This document shows, one piece after another, positions 27,159 to 36,338 of a DNA stretch of 64,000 nt (position 1 is the first letter of the stretch; each line of letters starts with the position of its first letter). The position numbers and the translations under genes are program-made. The stretch lies in NCBI GenBank assembly GCA_900770385.1, contig CAAGKK010000025.1:62001-126000 (forward strand), in the 5' to 3' direction. This DNA is from Clostridia bacterium (GTDB taxonomy: Bacteria > Bacillota > Clostridia > TANB77 > CAG-508). Below the pieces are notes generated by a model that saw only the letters and a program-made list of their open reading frames with translations, ran no database searches and was not told where the DNA came from.

Positions 27159-29090
27159 ATGGAAAAATATGAACATAAATATGGAGCAGATCAAATTCAA
27201 GTTTTAGAAGGATTAGAAGCCGTTAGAAAAAGACCAGGAATGTATATAGGAAGTGTTTCTGTAAGGGGCTTACATCATTTAGTATATGAAATAGTAGACA
27301 ACTGTGTAGATGAAGCTTTAGCAGGATATTGTAATAATATACATGTAAAAATAGAACCAGGCAATGTTATTTCAGTAGAAGATGACGGAAGAGGAATACC
27401 TGTTGAAAAACATAAAAAAACAGGAATTTCTGCAGCAGAAACAGTTTATACAGTACTTCATGCTGGAGGAAAATTTGGTGGAGATAGTGGATATAAAGTT
27501 TCTGGAGGGTTGCATGGTGTTGGTGCATCAGTAGTAAACGCTTTATCTGAGTGGACAGAAGTTACAATTCAAAGAGATGGTGGAATTTTCCAAATGTCTT
27601 TTGAAAGAGGAAAAACAGTAAAATCACTAACAAGAATAGGTGATTCTAAAAAAACAGGAACTAAAGTTAGATTTTTGGCAGATAGCACAATTTTTGAGAC
27701 ACTAGATTATGAATATGAAGTTTTAGAAAAAAGATTTAGAGAAATGGCCTTTTTAACTAAAGGGTTAAGAATAAAAATAGAAGATTTAAGAGAAGAAACA
27801 CCTAAAAAAGCAGATTTTTGTTTTGAAGGTGGATTAAAATCTTTTGTTGAATATTTAAATAAAAACAAAGAAAAATTACACCCACAACCAATATATATAG
27901 AAAAAACAGCAGGAGAAGTTCCAGTAGAAATAGCAATACAATATACAACAGCATATTCAGAAAATATTTATACATTTGTTAATAATATTAATACAATAGA
28001 AGGTGGAACACATTTAGAAGGATTTAAGAGAGCCTTAACAAAAGTTTTTAATGATTATGCAAGAAGCCATAACATATTAAAAGAAAAAGATTCAAACTTA
28101 CAAGGAGAAGATATAAGAGAAGGTATTACAGCAGTAATTTCTGTAAAAGTAAAAGAACCACAATTTGAAGGACAAACAAAAACAAAATTAGGAAACAGTA
28201 ATGTTACAGGAATTGTTCAAGCAATGGTAAATGAATCTTTATCTACATTTTTAGAAGAGAATCCATCTGTTGCAAAAGCAGTATTAGAAAAATGTATAAG
28301 TGCATCAAGAGCTAGAGAAGCAGCAAGAAAAGCTAGAGAATTAGTAAGAAAGAAAACAGCTTTAGAAGGATCAACATTACCAGGAAAATTAGCAGATTGT
28401 TCAAGTAAAAATGCAGAAGAATGTGAAATATATATAGTCGAGGGAGATTCAGCTGGTGGTAGTGCAAAACAAGGAAGAGATAGAAAATTCCAAGCTATAT
28501 TACCTTTATGGGGGAAAATGCTTAATGTTGAAAAATCAAGAGCAGACAAAATATATAATAATGATAAATTACAACCAGTAATATTGGCTGTAGGAGCAGG
28601 TATTGGAGCAGAATTTGATATATCAAAAATAAGATATGGAAAAGTAATTATAATGGCAGATGCCGATGTTGATGGCGCACATATTAGAACTCTTTTATTA
28701 ACATTTTTCTTCAGATATATGAGACCATTAATAGAAAATGGAAATGTATATTTAGCTCAACCACCATTATATAAATTATCAAAAAAAGGTATAAAAGATG
28801 TTTATTGCTATACAGACGAAGATTTAACAGAAGCATATAAAGAATTAGAACAAAAGGGAATACCAAGAGATCAATTAGGATTACAAAGATATAAAGGTTT
28901 AGGAGAGATGAATCCTGAACAATTATGGGATACAACAATGGACCCAGAAAAAAGAATATTAATAAAAGTAACAATGGAAGATGCAATGAAGGCAGATGAA
29001 ATATTTACAATACTAATGGGAGACGATGTTAATCCAAGAAGAGAATTTATAGAACAAAATGCAAAATATGTAAAAAATCTTGATATTTAA
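27159..29090 (+). CDS. gyrB: DNA gyrase subunit B
   Basis: 643 residues. The GHKL ATPase part has VLEGLEAVRKRPGMYIG, DDGRGIPVE and GGLHGVGASVVNAL. The TOPRIM part has EGDSAGGSAKQGRDRKFQ and the acidic DADVDGAH. The C terminus has QRYKGLGEMNPEQLW. The stretch PLWGKMLNVEK has Trp where many GyrB proteins have Lys or Arg. With GyrA it introduces negative supercoils. RBS CGGAGG. Confidence 0.95.
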   Translation: MEKYEHKYGADQIQVLEGLEAVRKRPGMYIGSVSVRGLHHLVYEIVDNCVDEALAGYCNNIHVKIEPGNVISVEDDGRGIPVEKHKKTGISAAETVYTVLHAGGKFGGDSGYKVSGGLHGVGASVVNALSEWTEVTIQRDGGIFQMSFERGKTVKSLTRIGDSKKTGTKVRFLADSTIFETLDYEYEVLEKRFREMAFLTKGLRIKIEDLREETPKKADFCFEGGLKSFVEYLNKNKEKLHPQPIYIEKTAGEVPVEIAIQYTTAYSENIYTFVNNINTIEGGTHLEGFKRALTKVFNDYARSHNILKEKDSNLQGEDIREGITAVISVKVKEPQFEGQTKTKLGNSNVTGIVQAMVNESLSTFLEENPSVAKAVLEKCISASRAREAARKARELVRKKTALEGSTLPGKLADCSSKNAEECEIYIVEGDSAGGSAKQGRDRKFQAILPLWGKMLNVEKSRADKIYNNDKLQPVILAVGAGIGAEFDISKIRYGKVIIMADADVDGAHIRTLLLTFFFRYMRPLIENGNVYLAQPPLYKLSKKGIKDVYCYTDEDLTEAYKELEQKGIPRDQLGLQRYKGLGEMNPEQLWDTTMDPEKRILIKVTMEDAMKADEIFTILMGDDVNPRREFIEQNAKYVKNLDI

Positions 29091-29094
29091 AATT

Positions 29095-29125
29095 AAATGC
29101 AGACAATATTATATTGTCTGCATTT
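29095..29125 (+). terminator. Perfect 15-bp hairpin after gyrB
   Basis: AAATGCAGACAATAT and ATATTGTCTGCATTT are separated by one base. There is only a short T tail. It separates gyrB from the inserted T4SS block. Confidence 0.65.
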
Positions 29126-29127
29126 AT

Positions 29128-29500
29128 CAATAAAGCTAATATTAATCGTAGCTCAAACCTATAAAAATAATTACTCACCTAATATATATTGCTATATAAA
29201 TAAGCAATCCACCACTAATATAAATCAGTTGCTCGAATGTAAATACACTATAAAAACCTAAATTCATCTGTGACAGACTAAAAGAAAGCCTTTAGAAATA
29301 TAAATACACTCTTAACTTGAATATATTACCTATAATTTGACCAACTAAATAGCCTGCGTACAAATAACATACTCGTACGGCCAACATATAAAAACCGTGA
29401 AAGCTCCTATATATTTTAGTTCGAAATATAAAAACCTTATAAAAGCTCAAATATCTCTTTGTTTAACTAATATTAACCTTACAATATTATTATAAACAAA
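29128..29500. other. Non-coding gap with imperfect short repeats, upstream of the T4SS block
   Basis: No ORF with an RBS is seen. Related words recur: TATAAAAACC (around 29250, 29387 and 29427), AGCTC or TTGCTCGAA nearby (29150, 29230, 29402, 29444) and AAATATAAATAC or AATGTAAATACAC (29236, 29296). A small palindrome, CGTAC...GTACG, spans 29357-29379. The composition is less T/A-simple than other gaps. It could be a remnant of an integrated element or an RNA leader; I cannot decide. Confidence 0.4.
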
Positions 29501-29552
29501 AATAAAAAAAATATGCAAAAAAATAATGTCGATTTTTGAAACAAAAAAATAA

Positions 29553-29580
29553 TTGACATTATAAAAAAATATTATATAAT
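29553..29580 (+). promoter_or_regulatory. Strong promoter of the gyrB-gyrA T4SS block
   Basis: A consensus TTGACA (29553-29558) and TATAAT (29575-29580), 16 bp apart, lie 73 bp before the first ORF. Confidence 0.75.
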
Positions 29581-29653
29581 TATTTTATAATTTATTTCAA
29601 AAATAATTAAATTCTTTATTTAATTTTATTCTTTAAAATTTCAAGGAGAAAAA

Positions 29654-30238
29654 ATGAAAAAAAATAAAAAACAAATTCAAAGTGTTCAAAATTGGATTCC
29701 AATTGATGCTTTTTTTAATAATGGAATAGTAAAAACAAAAAATAATAAATATTTAAAAATAATAAAAATTATTCCTATAAATTATAGTTTAAAATCTGAA
29801 TTAGAAAAAAAATCAATTTTAAATTCTTATAAAGTATTTTTAAAAACATGTAATTTTAATATTCAAATTATTATTCAAAGTAATAAAGAAGATTTAAGCA
29901 AACATATTAAAAATATAAATAATCAAATAAAAAAAGAAAAACAAAAAAATAATAATATTGTTAATTATTCAAAAAAATATATTGATTTTATTAATAAAAA
30001 AAATAAAGAAAAAAATTCATCGTCTAAAAATTTTTATATTCTTATAGATTCCCAAAACAATTTAGAAAATAAAGAAAATCTAATAATACAAGATTTAAAT
30101 GATAAATATTTAAAAATAAAAGATAATTTAATTAGATGCGGAAATAAAGTAGAAGAAATAAAACAAAAAGAAGAATTAATTAAAATATATTTTTCATTTT
30201 TTAATGTAAAAAAATATTTAGAAAAAAAGGAGGAATAA
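29654..30238 (+). CDS. VirB4-associated T4SS protein (TraC/TrsD N-terminal-like)
   Basis: 194 residues, extremely rich in Lys, Asn and Ile. The N-terminal part (VQNWIPIDAFFNNGIVKTK, YLKIIKIIPINYSLKSE) resembles the first domain of Gram-positive VirB4/TraC-type proteins, which here is a separate gene directly before VirB4. A long charged helical part follows. No signal peptide. Probably works at the membrane base of the secretion channel with VirB4. The RBS AAGGAG precedes the ATG well. Its own last codons (AAAGGAGG) form the RBS of the next gene. The functional assignment is by resemblance and context only. Confidence 0.6.
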   Translation: MKKNKKQIQSVQNWIPIDAFFNNGIVKTKNNKYLKIIKIIPINYSLKSELEKKSILNSYKVFLKTCNFNIQIIIQSNKEDLSKHIKNINNQIKKEKQKNNNIVNYSKKYIDFINKKNKEKNSSSKNFYILIDSQNNLENKENLIIQDLNDKYLKIKDNLIRCGNKVEEIKQKEELIKIYFSFFNVKKYLEKKEE

Positions 30239-30241
30239 AAA

Positions 30242-32068
30242 ATAAAAGAAAAAAACATAAATAATAAAAAAATATTATATGAAGGAATAATTAATCAAAA
30301 AGATAAAATAAGTCCAGGATATATTAATATATTAAATCCTAAATATATAGAAATAGATGATATATTTTTTGGAGGATTAATTATATATAATTATAATAGA
30401 GAATATGAAGAAATAATTTTAAAAAATTTAATAAATACAAATATTAATATAAATATTTCTATTTTTTATGAAAAACAGGATACAACAAAAACAATTAGAG
30501 ATTTAACATATCATATTGGAAATGTAGGAGCAGAAATAAAAGAAATAAATAAAAATAGACAAGATATAGATATAGCAGCATTTACATATAATGATGCAAA
30601 ATATATTAGAAAAGAAATACAAGTAAATAACGAAGAATTATATTTTTTATCAATTTATATTGCAGTTTTTTCTGACAATATTAAAGAATTAGAATATTCA
30701 ATAAGTAAAGTAGAAAGCATATTACAAGGTAGTGGAATACAAAGTAAAAGAGCATATTTTAGAGAAGAACAAACTTTATTATCAACACTACCATTATTAG
30801 AAAATAATGCAGATGTACAAGCTGTATCAAAAAGAAATGTTTTAACATCAGGACTTACAGCAACATATCCATTTATATCTTCTTCTATTTTTGATGAAAA
30901 TGGAATTTTTATAGGGACAAATTTATATAATAATTCATTAATATTTATAGATAGATATAATAAGGAAAAATACAAAAATTCAAATATGTGTGTCTTTGGA
31001 ACAAGTGGTGCGGGAAAATCATTTTATACAAAACTATTAATATTAAGAAATAGACTTTTAGGAATAGAACAATATGTTATTGATCCAGATAGAGAATATA
31101 CAAATATATGTAATAAATTAAATGGTAGTTTATTAAAAATAGGACCAACATCAAAAACATATATAAATATATTTGATATAAGAAAAGAAAGTATAGAAGA
31201 AGGAGAACAAGGATATTTAATAACTAAAATTAGTAAAATAATAGGATTTTTAAATTTAATATTTGGAGAATTAAAAGAAGAAGAAAAAGCCATTTTAGAA
31301 GAAAAAATAATTGAATGTTACAAAAATAAAAATATTACTTTTGATGACGAATCTTTATATAAAATAAAAAATAATAAAAAAATTTTCAAAGAAAAAGAAG
31401 ACATGCCACTTTTTTCAGATTTATATAATATTTTAGAAAAAAACAAAAAAACTAAAATATTTGCAACAAAATTAATACCGTTTATAAAGGGGTCTTTAAA
31501 ATTTTTTAATAATTATACAAATATAGAAATTAATAATAAATTAATTGTAGCAGATGTATATGAATTAGGAGAAGAAAGTTTAAAATATGGTATGTACATT
31601 TTTACAGATTTATTTTGGGATAAAACTAAAATAGATAGAAATATAAAAAAAGCCATTTATTTAGATGAGATATGGAGATTAATAGGTGTAACCTCTAATA
31701 AGAATGTTGCAGCTTTTATATATAAAATATTTAAAACAATAAGAAAATATGGAGGAAGTGCGGTAGCAATTACTCAAGATATATCAGATATTTTTAGTTT
31801 AGAGAATGGTACATATGGTAAAAGTATATTAAATAATTCTAGCATAAAAACATTTTTTTCTTTAGAAGAAGAAAATATTAATGTTTTAGAAAAGTATGTA
31901 AGCTTATCAGAAAAAGAAAAAATAGAAATAAAATCATTAAAAAGGGGAGAATGTTTAATGTTTGTTGAAAATAATCATATACTAGCTAAAATAGAAGCAG
32001 ATGAAATAGAAAAAGAAATAATTATTGAGGAAAATAAAAATGAATATTTTAACAGCACTAGCAAATAA
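30242..32068 (+). CDS. VirB4-family T4SS ATPase, apparently with an ATA start codon
   Basis: 608 residues from the proposed start. N-terminal VirB4 domain (ILYEGIINQKDKISPGYI, then AVFSDNIKELEYSISKVES), followed by the ATPase: Walker A GTSGAGKS right after residue 248, VIDPDREY, Walker B IYLDEIWRL and ITQDISDIF. VirB4 powers assembly and substrate transfer in T4SS. No ATG, GTG or TTG occurs in frame before 30986, and a start there would place Walker A at residue 5 and lose the N-terminal domain, although that region is fully open. AAAGGAGG (30226-30233) lies 8 bp before ATA at 30242, so I place the start there. The next gene overlaps the end by 29 bp. Confidence 0.85.
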   Translation: MKEKNINNKKILYEGIINQKDKISPGYINILNPKYIEIDDIFFGGLIIYNYNREYEEIILKNLINTNININISIFYEKQDTTKTIRDLTYHIGNVGAEIKEINKNRQDIDIAAFTYNDAKYIRKEIQVNNEELYFLSIYIAVFSDNIKELEYSISKVESILQGSGIQSKRAYFREEQTLLSTLPLLENNADVQAVSKRNVLTSGLTATYPFISSSIFDENGIFIGTNLYNNSLIFIDRYNKEKYKNSNMCVFGTSGAGKSFYTKLLILRNRLLGIEQYVIDPDREYTNICNKLNGSLLKIGPTSKTYINIFDIRKESIEEGEQGYLITKISKIIGFLNLIFGELKEEEKAILEEKIIECYKNKNITFDDESLYKIKNNKKIFKEKEDMPLFSDLYNILEKNKKTKIFATKLIPFIKGSLKFFNNYTNIEINNKLIVADVYELGEESLKYGMYIFTDLFWDKTKIDRNIKKAIYLDEIWRLIGVTSNKNVAAFIYKIFKTIRKYGGSAVAITQDISDIFSLENGTYGKSILNNSSIKTFFSLEEENINVLEKYVSLSEKEKIEIKSLKRGECLMFVENNHILAKIEADEIEKEIIIEENKNEYFNSTSK

Positions 32069-32963
32069 CAAAATAAATGAAAAATTAAAAGCAGTGGAAG
32101 ATATAAATATATTAAATAAAGATATTCAGTATAAAGAGGGAATTTTAGAATATTTAGAAAAAAATAAAAATATTGATATAATTATTTTTTTAGAAGAATT
32201 ACCAGGACAAATAAAAACAAAAAAATTAATAGAAATTATTAATAGTATAAATAATAAAATAAAAATAATAATTATTACTAATAAAAATAAAGAAATAAAA
32301 AATAATAAAATAAATAAAAAAATTAGATATTTTTATTTAGAAAAAATTAATTATGAAAATATTATAAAAATGATAAAAATAAAAAATAATAAAAATATTT
32401 TAAGATTAATTGGAAATAGAGGAGTAGGAAAAACAATTTTATGCATAATTATTTCTGAAATAATTATTAATATAAAAAAACAAAAAGTTTTATTAATAGA
32501 TAAAGATAAAAATTTTATTTTAACAAAAATGTATTCAAGAAATTCAAATAATAATGAGAATTTAATTAAAATAAAGAATAATTTATATATTTTAAAAGAC
32601 GAAAAAGAATTATATAGAATAAAAGAACAATTTGATTATATAATAATTGATTCTAACGAAATTAATGTTAACACTAATAATAATCAATTTATTATTAAAG
32701 ATATATTTATATTAGAAGCTAATTTACTAGAATTAAAAAAAATAAATAATTTAAAATTAAATAATATAAAAGGAATTATTTTAAATAAAAATAACAAAAA
32801 TAATATTTCAGAAAAAATAATAGAAAAAATATTTAATAAAAAAATAATAGGAAAAATAAATTATAATAAAAAAATAAATTTATTTATTAATAATAATTTT
32901 AATTTATTTTATTTTTCAAAAAATGAAATAGATAATATTATTAGAATAATAGAAAATATATAA
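32040..32963 (+). CDS. CpaE/TadZ- or MinD-like P-loop ATPase of the T4SS block
   Basis: 307 residues. The N-terminal ~115 residues look like a receiver-type alpha/beta domain without a clear phosphorylation site (IDIIIFLEELPGQ). Then comes a P-loop domain: GNRGVGKTILCIIISE (Walker A, about 128-143), VLLIDKDKNF and FDYIIIDS (Walker B). This order resembles CpaE/TadZ, which position secretion and pilus machines. A MinD-type ATPase beside VirB4 may localise the T4SS; that is inference. The ATG at 32040 follows GAGG and lies inside the end of virB4. The protein is extremely Asn/Lys/Ile-rich. Confidence 0.65.
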   Translation: MNILTALANNKINEKLKAVEDINILNKDIQYKEGILEYLEKNKNIDIIIFLEELPGQIKTKKLIEIINSINNKIKIIIITNKNKEIKNNKINKKIRYFYLEKINYENIIKMIKIKNNKNILRLIGNRGVGKTILCIIISEIIINIKKQKVLLIDKDKNFILTKMYSRNSNNNENLIKIKNNLYILKDEKELYRIKEQFDYIIIDSNEINVNTNNNQFIIKDIFILEANLLELKKINNLKLNNIKGIILNKNNKNNISEKIIEKIFNKKIIGKINYNKKINLFINNNFNLFYFSKNEIDNIIRIIENI

Positions 32964-32982
32964 GAAATAGTAGGTGATTAAA

Positions 32983-33726
32983 ATAGAAAAAAATATATTA
33001 GAAGAACAAAAAAGAGAATTAAACCAAAGTGTAGAAAATAATATTAATAATCAAGAATTAGAAAAAAAACAAAATCAATTTTTGCAAACTACATTAGGAA
33101 AAACAATTAATACAGCAATAGATATTGGAATAAGAGGAATATTTCCAAATGTAATAGAAGATCAAATAATAGATATAAAAAATGTTTTAATAAATTGTGG
33201 CTTAAAAGAAGGAATAAATAGTGCAATAAAATCTGCCATTGATTTAGGAAAAAGTGCAATAGGAATTGTAACAGGAAAATTTGATAATTTATCTCAAGTA
33301 CATACAGCGGTTAAAAAAGGTGGAATTATAGATGGAGTATCAGGAGTTTTAGACAATGTAGTAAATTCTGCATCGAAAAATTCATTAATAAGTAAAGGAA
33401 CAGCAAGATTTATAAAAAAAGGAAAAAATGCAATATTAGACAGTGTATCTTTAAATATAGAAGATAAATTTTTGAATGAAGTAAAATCATTAGAAAAAAC
33501 AAGTAAATACATAGATAATTGGAAAAGGTGTTATAATTCAAGAAATCTAGAAGGAATGGAAAGAGAATACAAAAAATTAAAACAACAAATTGAAACAGTA
33601 ACCCCATTAGAAACAACAATTAATGAAGCAAAAAGAATAGAAAACATACACAAACTATTAAAAAATAAAGGAGAAAATTATAAATTTTCAGATGCTGAAA
33701 AAGAATTAATATCAAAATTGACATAA
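32983..33726 (+). CDS. Uncharacterised helical protein of the T4SS block (ATA or GTG start)
   Basis: 247 residues; I do not recognise the family. It has a Glu/Gln/Asn-rich N terminus, a middle part with small residues (TAIDIGIRGIFPN, SAIKSAIDLGKSAIGI, GIIDGVSGVLDNVVNSASK) that could form amphipathic or membrane-associated helices, and a charged C-terminal helical part. No signal peptide. AGGTGAT (32972-32978) followed by TAAA then ATA at 32983 mirrors the TAGGTGATAAAATG of the ATP-grasp gene at 11666. The alternative is GTG at 32974, but it lies inside that Shine-Dalgarno and has only a weak one of its own. Last gene before gyrA; possibly a T4SS subunit or substrate. Confidence 0.6.
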   Translation: MEKNILEEQKRELNQSVENNINNQELEKKQNQFLQTTLGKTINTAIDIGIRGIFPNVIEDQIIDIKNVLINCGLKEGINSAIKSAIDLGKSAIGIVTGKFDNLSQVHTAVKKGGIIDGVSGVLDNVVNSASKNSLISKGTARFIKKGKNAILDSVSLNIEDKFLNEVKSLEKTSKYIDNWKRCYNSRNLEGMEREYKKLKQQIETVTPLETTINEAKRIENIHKLLKNKGENYKFSDAEKELISKLT

Positions 33727-33792
33727 TTGAAAAAGTAATTTTAAAAATTAACATAAAAAGCAAAAAAATAAGAATTTTTAATAGTTTTTTTC

Positions 33793-33821
33793 TTGCATAT
33801 TTCCGTAAGGTTTAGTATAAT
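33793..33821 (+). promoter_or_regulatory. Promoter of gyrA
   Basis: TTGCAT (33793-33798) and TATAAT (33816-33821) are 17 bp apart and 37 bp upstream of the gyrA start, so gyrA does not depend on the T4SS transcript. Confidence 0.7.
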
Positions 33822-33857
33822 AAACGCATAGAAATATCTAAGAAAAGAGGTTTTATA

Positions 33858-36299
33858 ATGGATACAACAGGAGAAAAAATTGTTGAAAGAGATATAGAAT
33901 CAGAGATGAAAACGGCATATATAGATTATGCAATGAGTGTTATTGTTTCTCGTGCGCTACCAGATGTAAGAGATGGCTTAAAACCAGTACATAGAAGAAT
34001 TTTATATGCAATGCATGAAGACGGAATAACATCTGATAAACCATACAGAAAATGTGCAAACACAGTTGGATCTGTTCTAGGTAGATATCATCCACATGGT
34101 GATGCTGCCGTATATGATGCTATGGTTAGAATGGCGCAAGACTTTTCTATGAGATATATGCTCATAGATGGACATGGAAACTTTGGCTCAATAGATGGTG
34201 ATGGAGCAGCAGCAATGAGGTATACAGAAGCTAGAATGGCTAAAATCTCAAATTATATGTTAGCAGATATAGAAAAAAACACAGTAAATTTTATGCCAAA
34301 CTATGATGATAGATTACAAGAACCAACAATTTTACCAGCACAAATTCCAGCGCTATTAGTAAATGGTTCTTCAGGAATAGCTGTAGGTATGGCAACAAAC
34401 ATACCACCACATAACTTAACAGAAATTGTAGATGGACTTATAAAAATAATAGATGAAGATGATGTTTCAGATGAAGAATTAATGCAAATTGTAAAAGGAC
34501 CAGATTTTCCAACAGGAGCTTTAATTTTAGGAAAAGAAGGAATAAAACAAGCATATACAACAGGAAGAGGAAAAATAACATTAAGAGCAGAAACTGAAAT
34601 AGAAGAAATGAGTGGAAACAAACAAAGAATTATAGTTTCTTCTTTACCATATCAAGTTAATAAGGCAAAATTAATACAAAACATATCAGAATTAGCAAAA
34701 GATAAAAAAATAGAAGGAATTTCAGAAGTAAGAGATGAATCTGATAGAAAAGAAAAAGTAAGAATAGTAATAGAATTAAAAAGAGATGCTAATGCACAAG
34801 TTGTATTAAATAGACTATATAAACATACACAAATGCAAGATACTTTTGGAATTATTATGCTAGCATTAGTTAATGGAGAACCAAAAATATTAACACTTAG
34901 ACAATGTATGGATTGCTATATAGAACACAGAAAAGAAGTTGTTTTAAGAAGAACAAAATTCGACTTAGAAAAAGCAGAGGCAAGAGCTCATATATTAGAA
35001 GGTTTAAAAATTGCATTAGACAATATAGATGAAGTAATTGAAATAATTAGAAATTCTTATGATGATGCAAAAGAAAGATTAATGAAGAGATTTGGATTAT
35101 CAGATATTCAAGCACAATCAATTCTAGATATGAGATTAAAAACTTTATCAGGATTACAAAGAGAAAAAATAGAAAATGAATATGATGAATTAATGAAATT
35201 AATTGCATACTTAAAAGATGTTTTAGGTAGTGAAAAATTAGTTTTTGATATTATAAAAAAAGAATTAATAGAAATAAAAGAAAAATTTGGAGATTCAAGA
35301 AAAACTAAAATTGCAGCAGCAGAAGGAGAATTTGAAATCGAAGATTTAATAAAAGAAGAGCAAACAGTTATTGCCTTAACACACTTTGGATACATAAAAA
35401 GAATGCCAATAGATACATATAAAAGCCAAAAAAGAGGTGGAAAAGGAATTACTGGAATGGCAACAAGAGAAGAAGATTTTGTAAAACAAATATTTACAGC
35501 TTCTACTCATGATACATTATTATTCTTCACAAACAAAGGAAAAGTTTATAGATTAAGAGGATATGAAATACCAGAAGCAGGAAGAACTGCTAGAGGAACA
35601 GCTATTGTTAACCTATTAAGCTTAGACAGAGGAGAAAAAATTTCTGCAGTTATTACTATATCAAATTTTGCAGAAGGAAAATACTTGCTAATGGCAACAA
35701 AAGGTGGAATGATAAAGAAAACAGCTTTATCAGAATACAATTCTGTTAGAAAATCTGGATTACAAGCTATTACACTAAAACAAGATGATGAATTAATAGA
35801 TGTAAGAATGACAGATGGAGAAGATAATGTTGTATTAGTTACTCATCAAGGAATTTGTATAACATTTGAAGAAAAAGATGTAAGACCAATAGGAAGAGTA
35901 GGACAAGGTGTTATAGGAATTAAACTAAATGATGGAGATGAAGTAATTGGTATGGAGCCAATTATATCCGGAAGCAAAGCAACCTTACTTGCAATTACTG
36001 AAAATGGTTTTGGAAAAAGAACAGAATTAGATGAATATAGAGTTCAAACAAGAGGTGGAAAGGGAGTAATTACATATAAAATAACTCCAAAAACAGGAAA
36101 AATTGTTGGAATAAGAATAGCAACAGATGACGAAGATGTAATGCTAATCACTAATAATGGAACTGTAATAAGATTAAAAGTAAAGGACATAAGTGTTTTA
36201 GGAAGAGCAACTCAAGGAGTAACTTTAATGAGAACTGCAAATGATTGCAAAGTTGTTAGCATAGAAACTTTGTCACCTGAAATAATGGATCAAGAATAA
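33858..36299 (+). CDS. gyrA: DNA gyrase subunit A
   Basis: 813 residues. The catalytic tyrosine is in AAMRYTEARMAKI (Tyr122, the same number as in E. coli). The breakage-reunion domain is followed by a C-terminal beta-pinwheel with the GyrA box QKRGGKG (about residue 525). In the quinolone-determining region the motif is HGDAAVYD: position 83 is Ala where E. coli has Ser, while Asp87 is kept. RBS AAAGAGG. It is separated from gyrB by the T4SS block. Confidence 0.95.
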   Translation: MDTTGEKIVERDIESEMKTAYIDYAMSVIVSRALPDVRDGLKPVHRRILYAMHEDGITSDKPYRKCANTVGSVLGRYHPHGDAAVYDAMVRMAQDFSMRYMLIDGHGNFGSIDGDGAAAMRYTEARMAKISNYMLADIEKNTVNFMPNYDDRLQEPTILPAQIPALLVNGSSGIAVGMATNIPPHNLTEIVDGLIKIIDEDDVSDEELMQIVKGPDFPTGALILGKEGIKQAYTTGRGKITLRAETEIEEMSGNKQRIIVSSLPYQVNKAKLIQNISELAKDKKIEGISEVRDESDRKEKVRIVIELKRDANAQVVLNRLYKHTQMQDTFGIIMLALVNGEPKILTLRQCMDCYIEHRKEVVLRRTKFDLEKAEARAHILEGLKIALDNIDEVIEIIRNSYDDAKERLMKRFGLSDIQAQSILDMRLKTLSGLQREKIENEYDELMKLIAYLKDVLGSEKLVFDIIKKELIEIKEKFGDSRKTKIAAAEGEFEIEDLIKEEQTVIALTHFGYIKRMPIDTYKSQKRGGKGITGMATREEDFVKQIFTASTHDTLLFFTNKGKVYRLRGYEIPEAGRTARGTAIVNLLSLDRGEKISAVITISNFAEGKYLLMATKGGMIKKTALSEYNSVRKSGLQAITLKQDDELIDVRMTDGEDNVVLVTHQGICITFEEKDVRPIGRVGQGVIGIKLNDGDEVIGMEPIISGSKATLLAITENGFGKRTELDEYRVQTRGGKGVITYKITPKTGKIVGIRIATDDEDVMLITNNGTVIRLKVKDISVLGRATQGVTLMRTANDCKVVSIETLSPEIMDQE

Positions 36300-36304
36300 A
36301 AATA

Positions 36305-36338
36305 AAAATATCAGCAATAAAATTGCTGATATTTTTTT
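36305..36338. terminator. Bidirectional terminator between gyrA and the dnaI-like gene
   Basis: AAAATATCAGCAAT and ATTGCTGATATTTT form a 14-bp perfect stem with loop AAA and T/A tails on both sides, serving the two convergent genes. Confidence 0.85.

Noticed and set aside
30986..32068. VirB4 starting at the ATG of 30986 (360 residues)
   Set aside because: It would put Walker A at residue 5 and delete a domain whose frame is intact and family-like for another 248 codons upstream, right up to an RBS.
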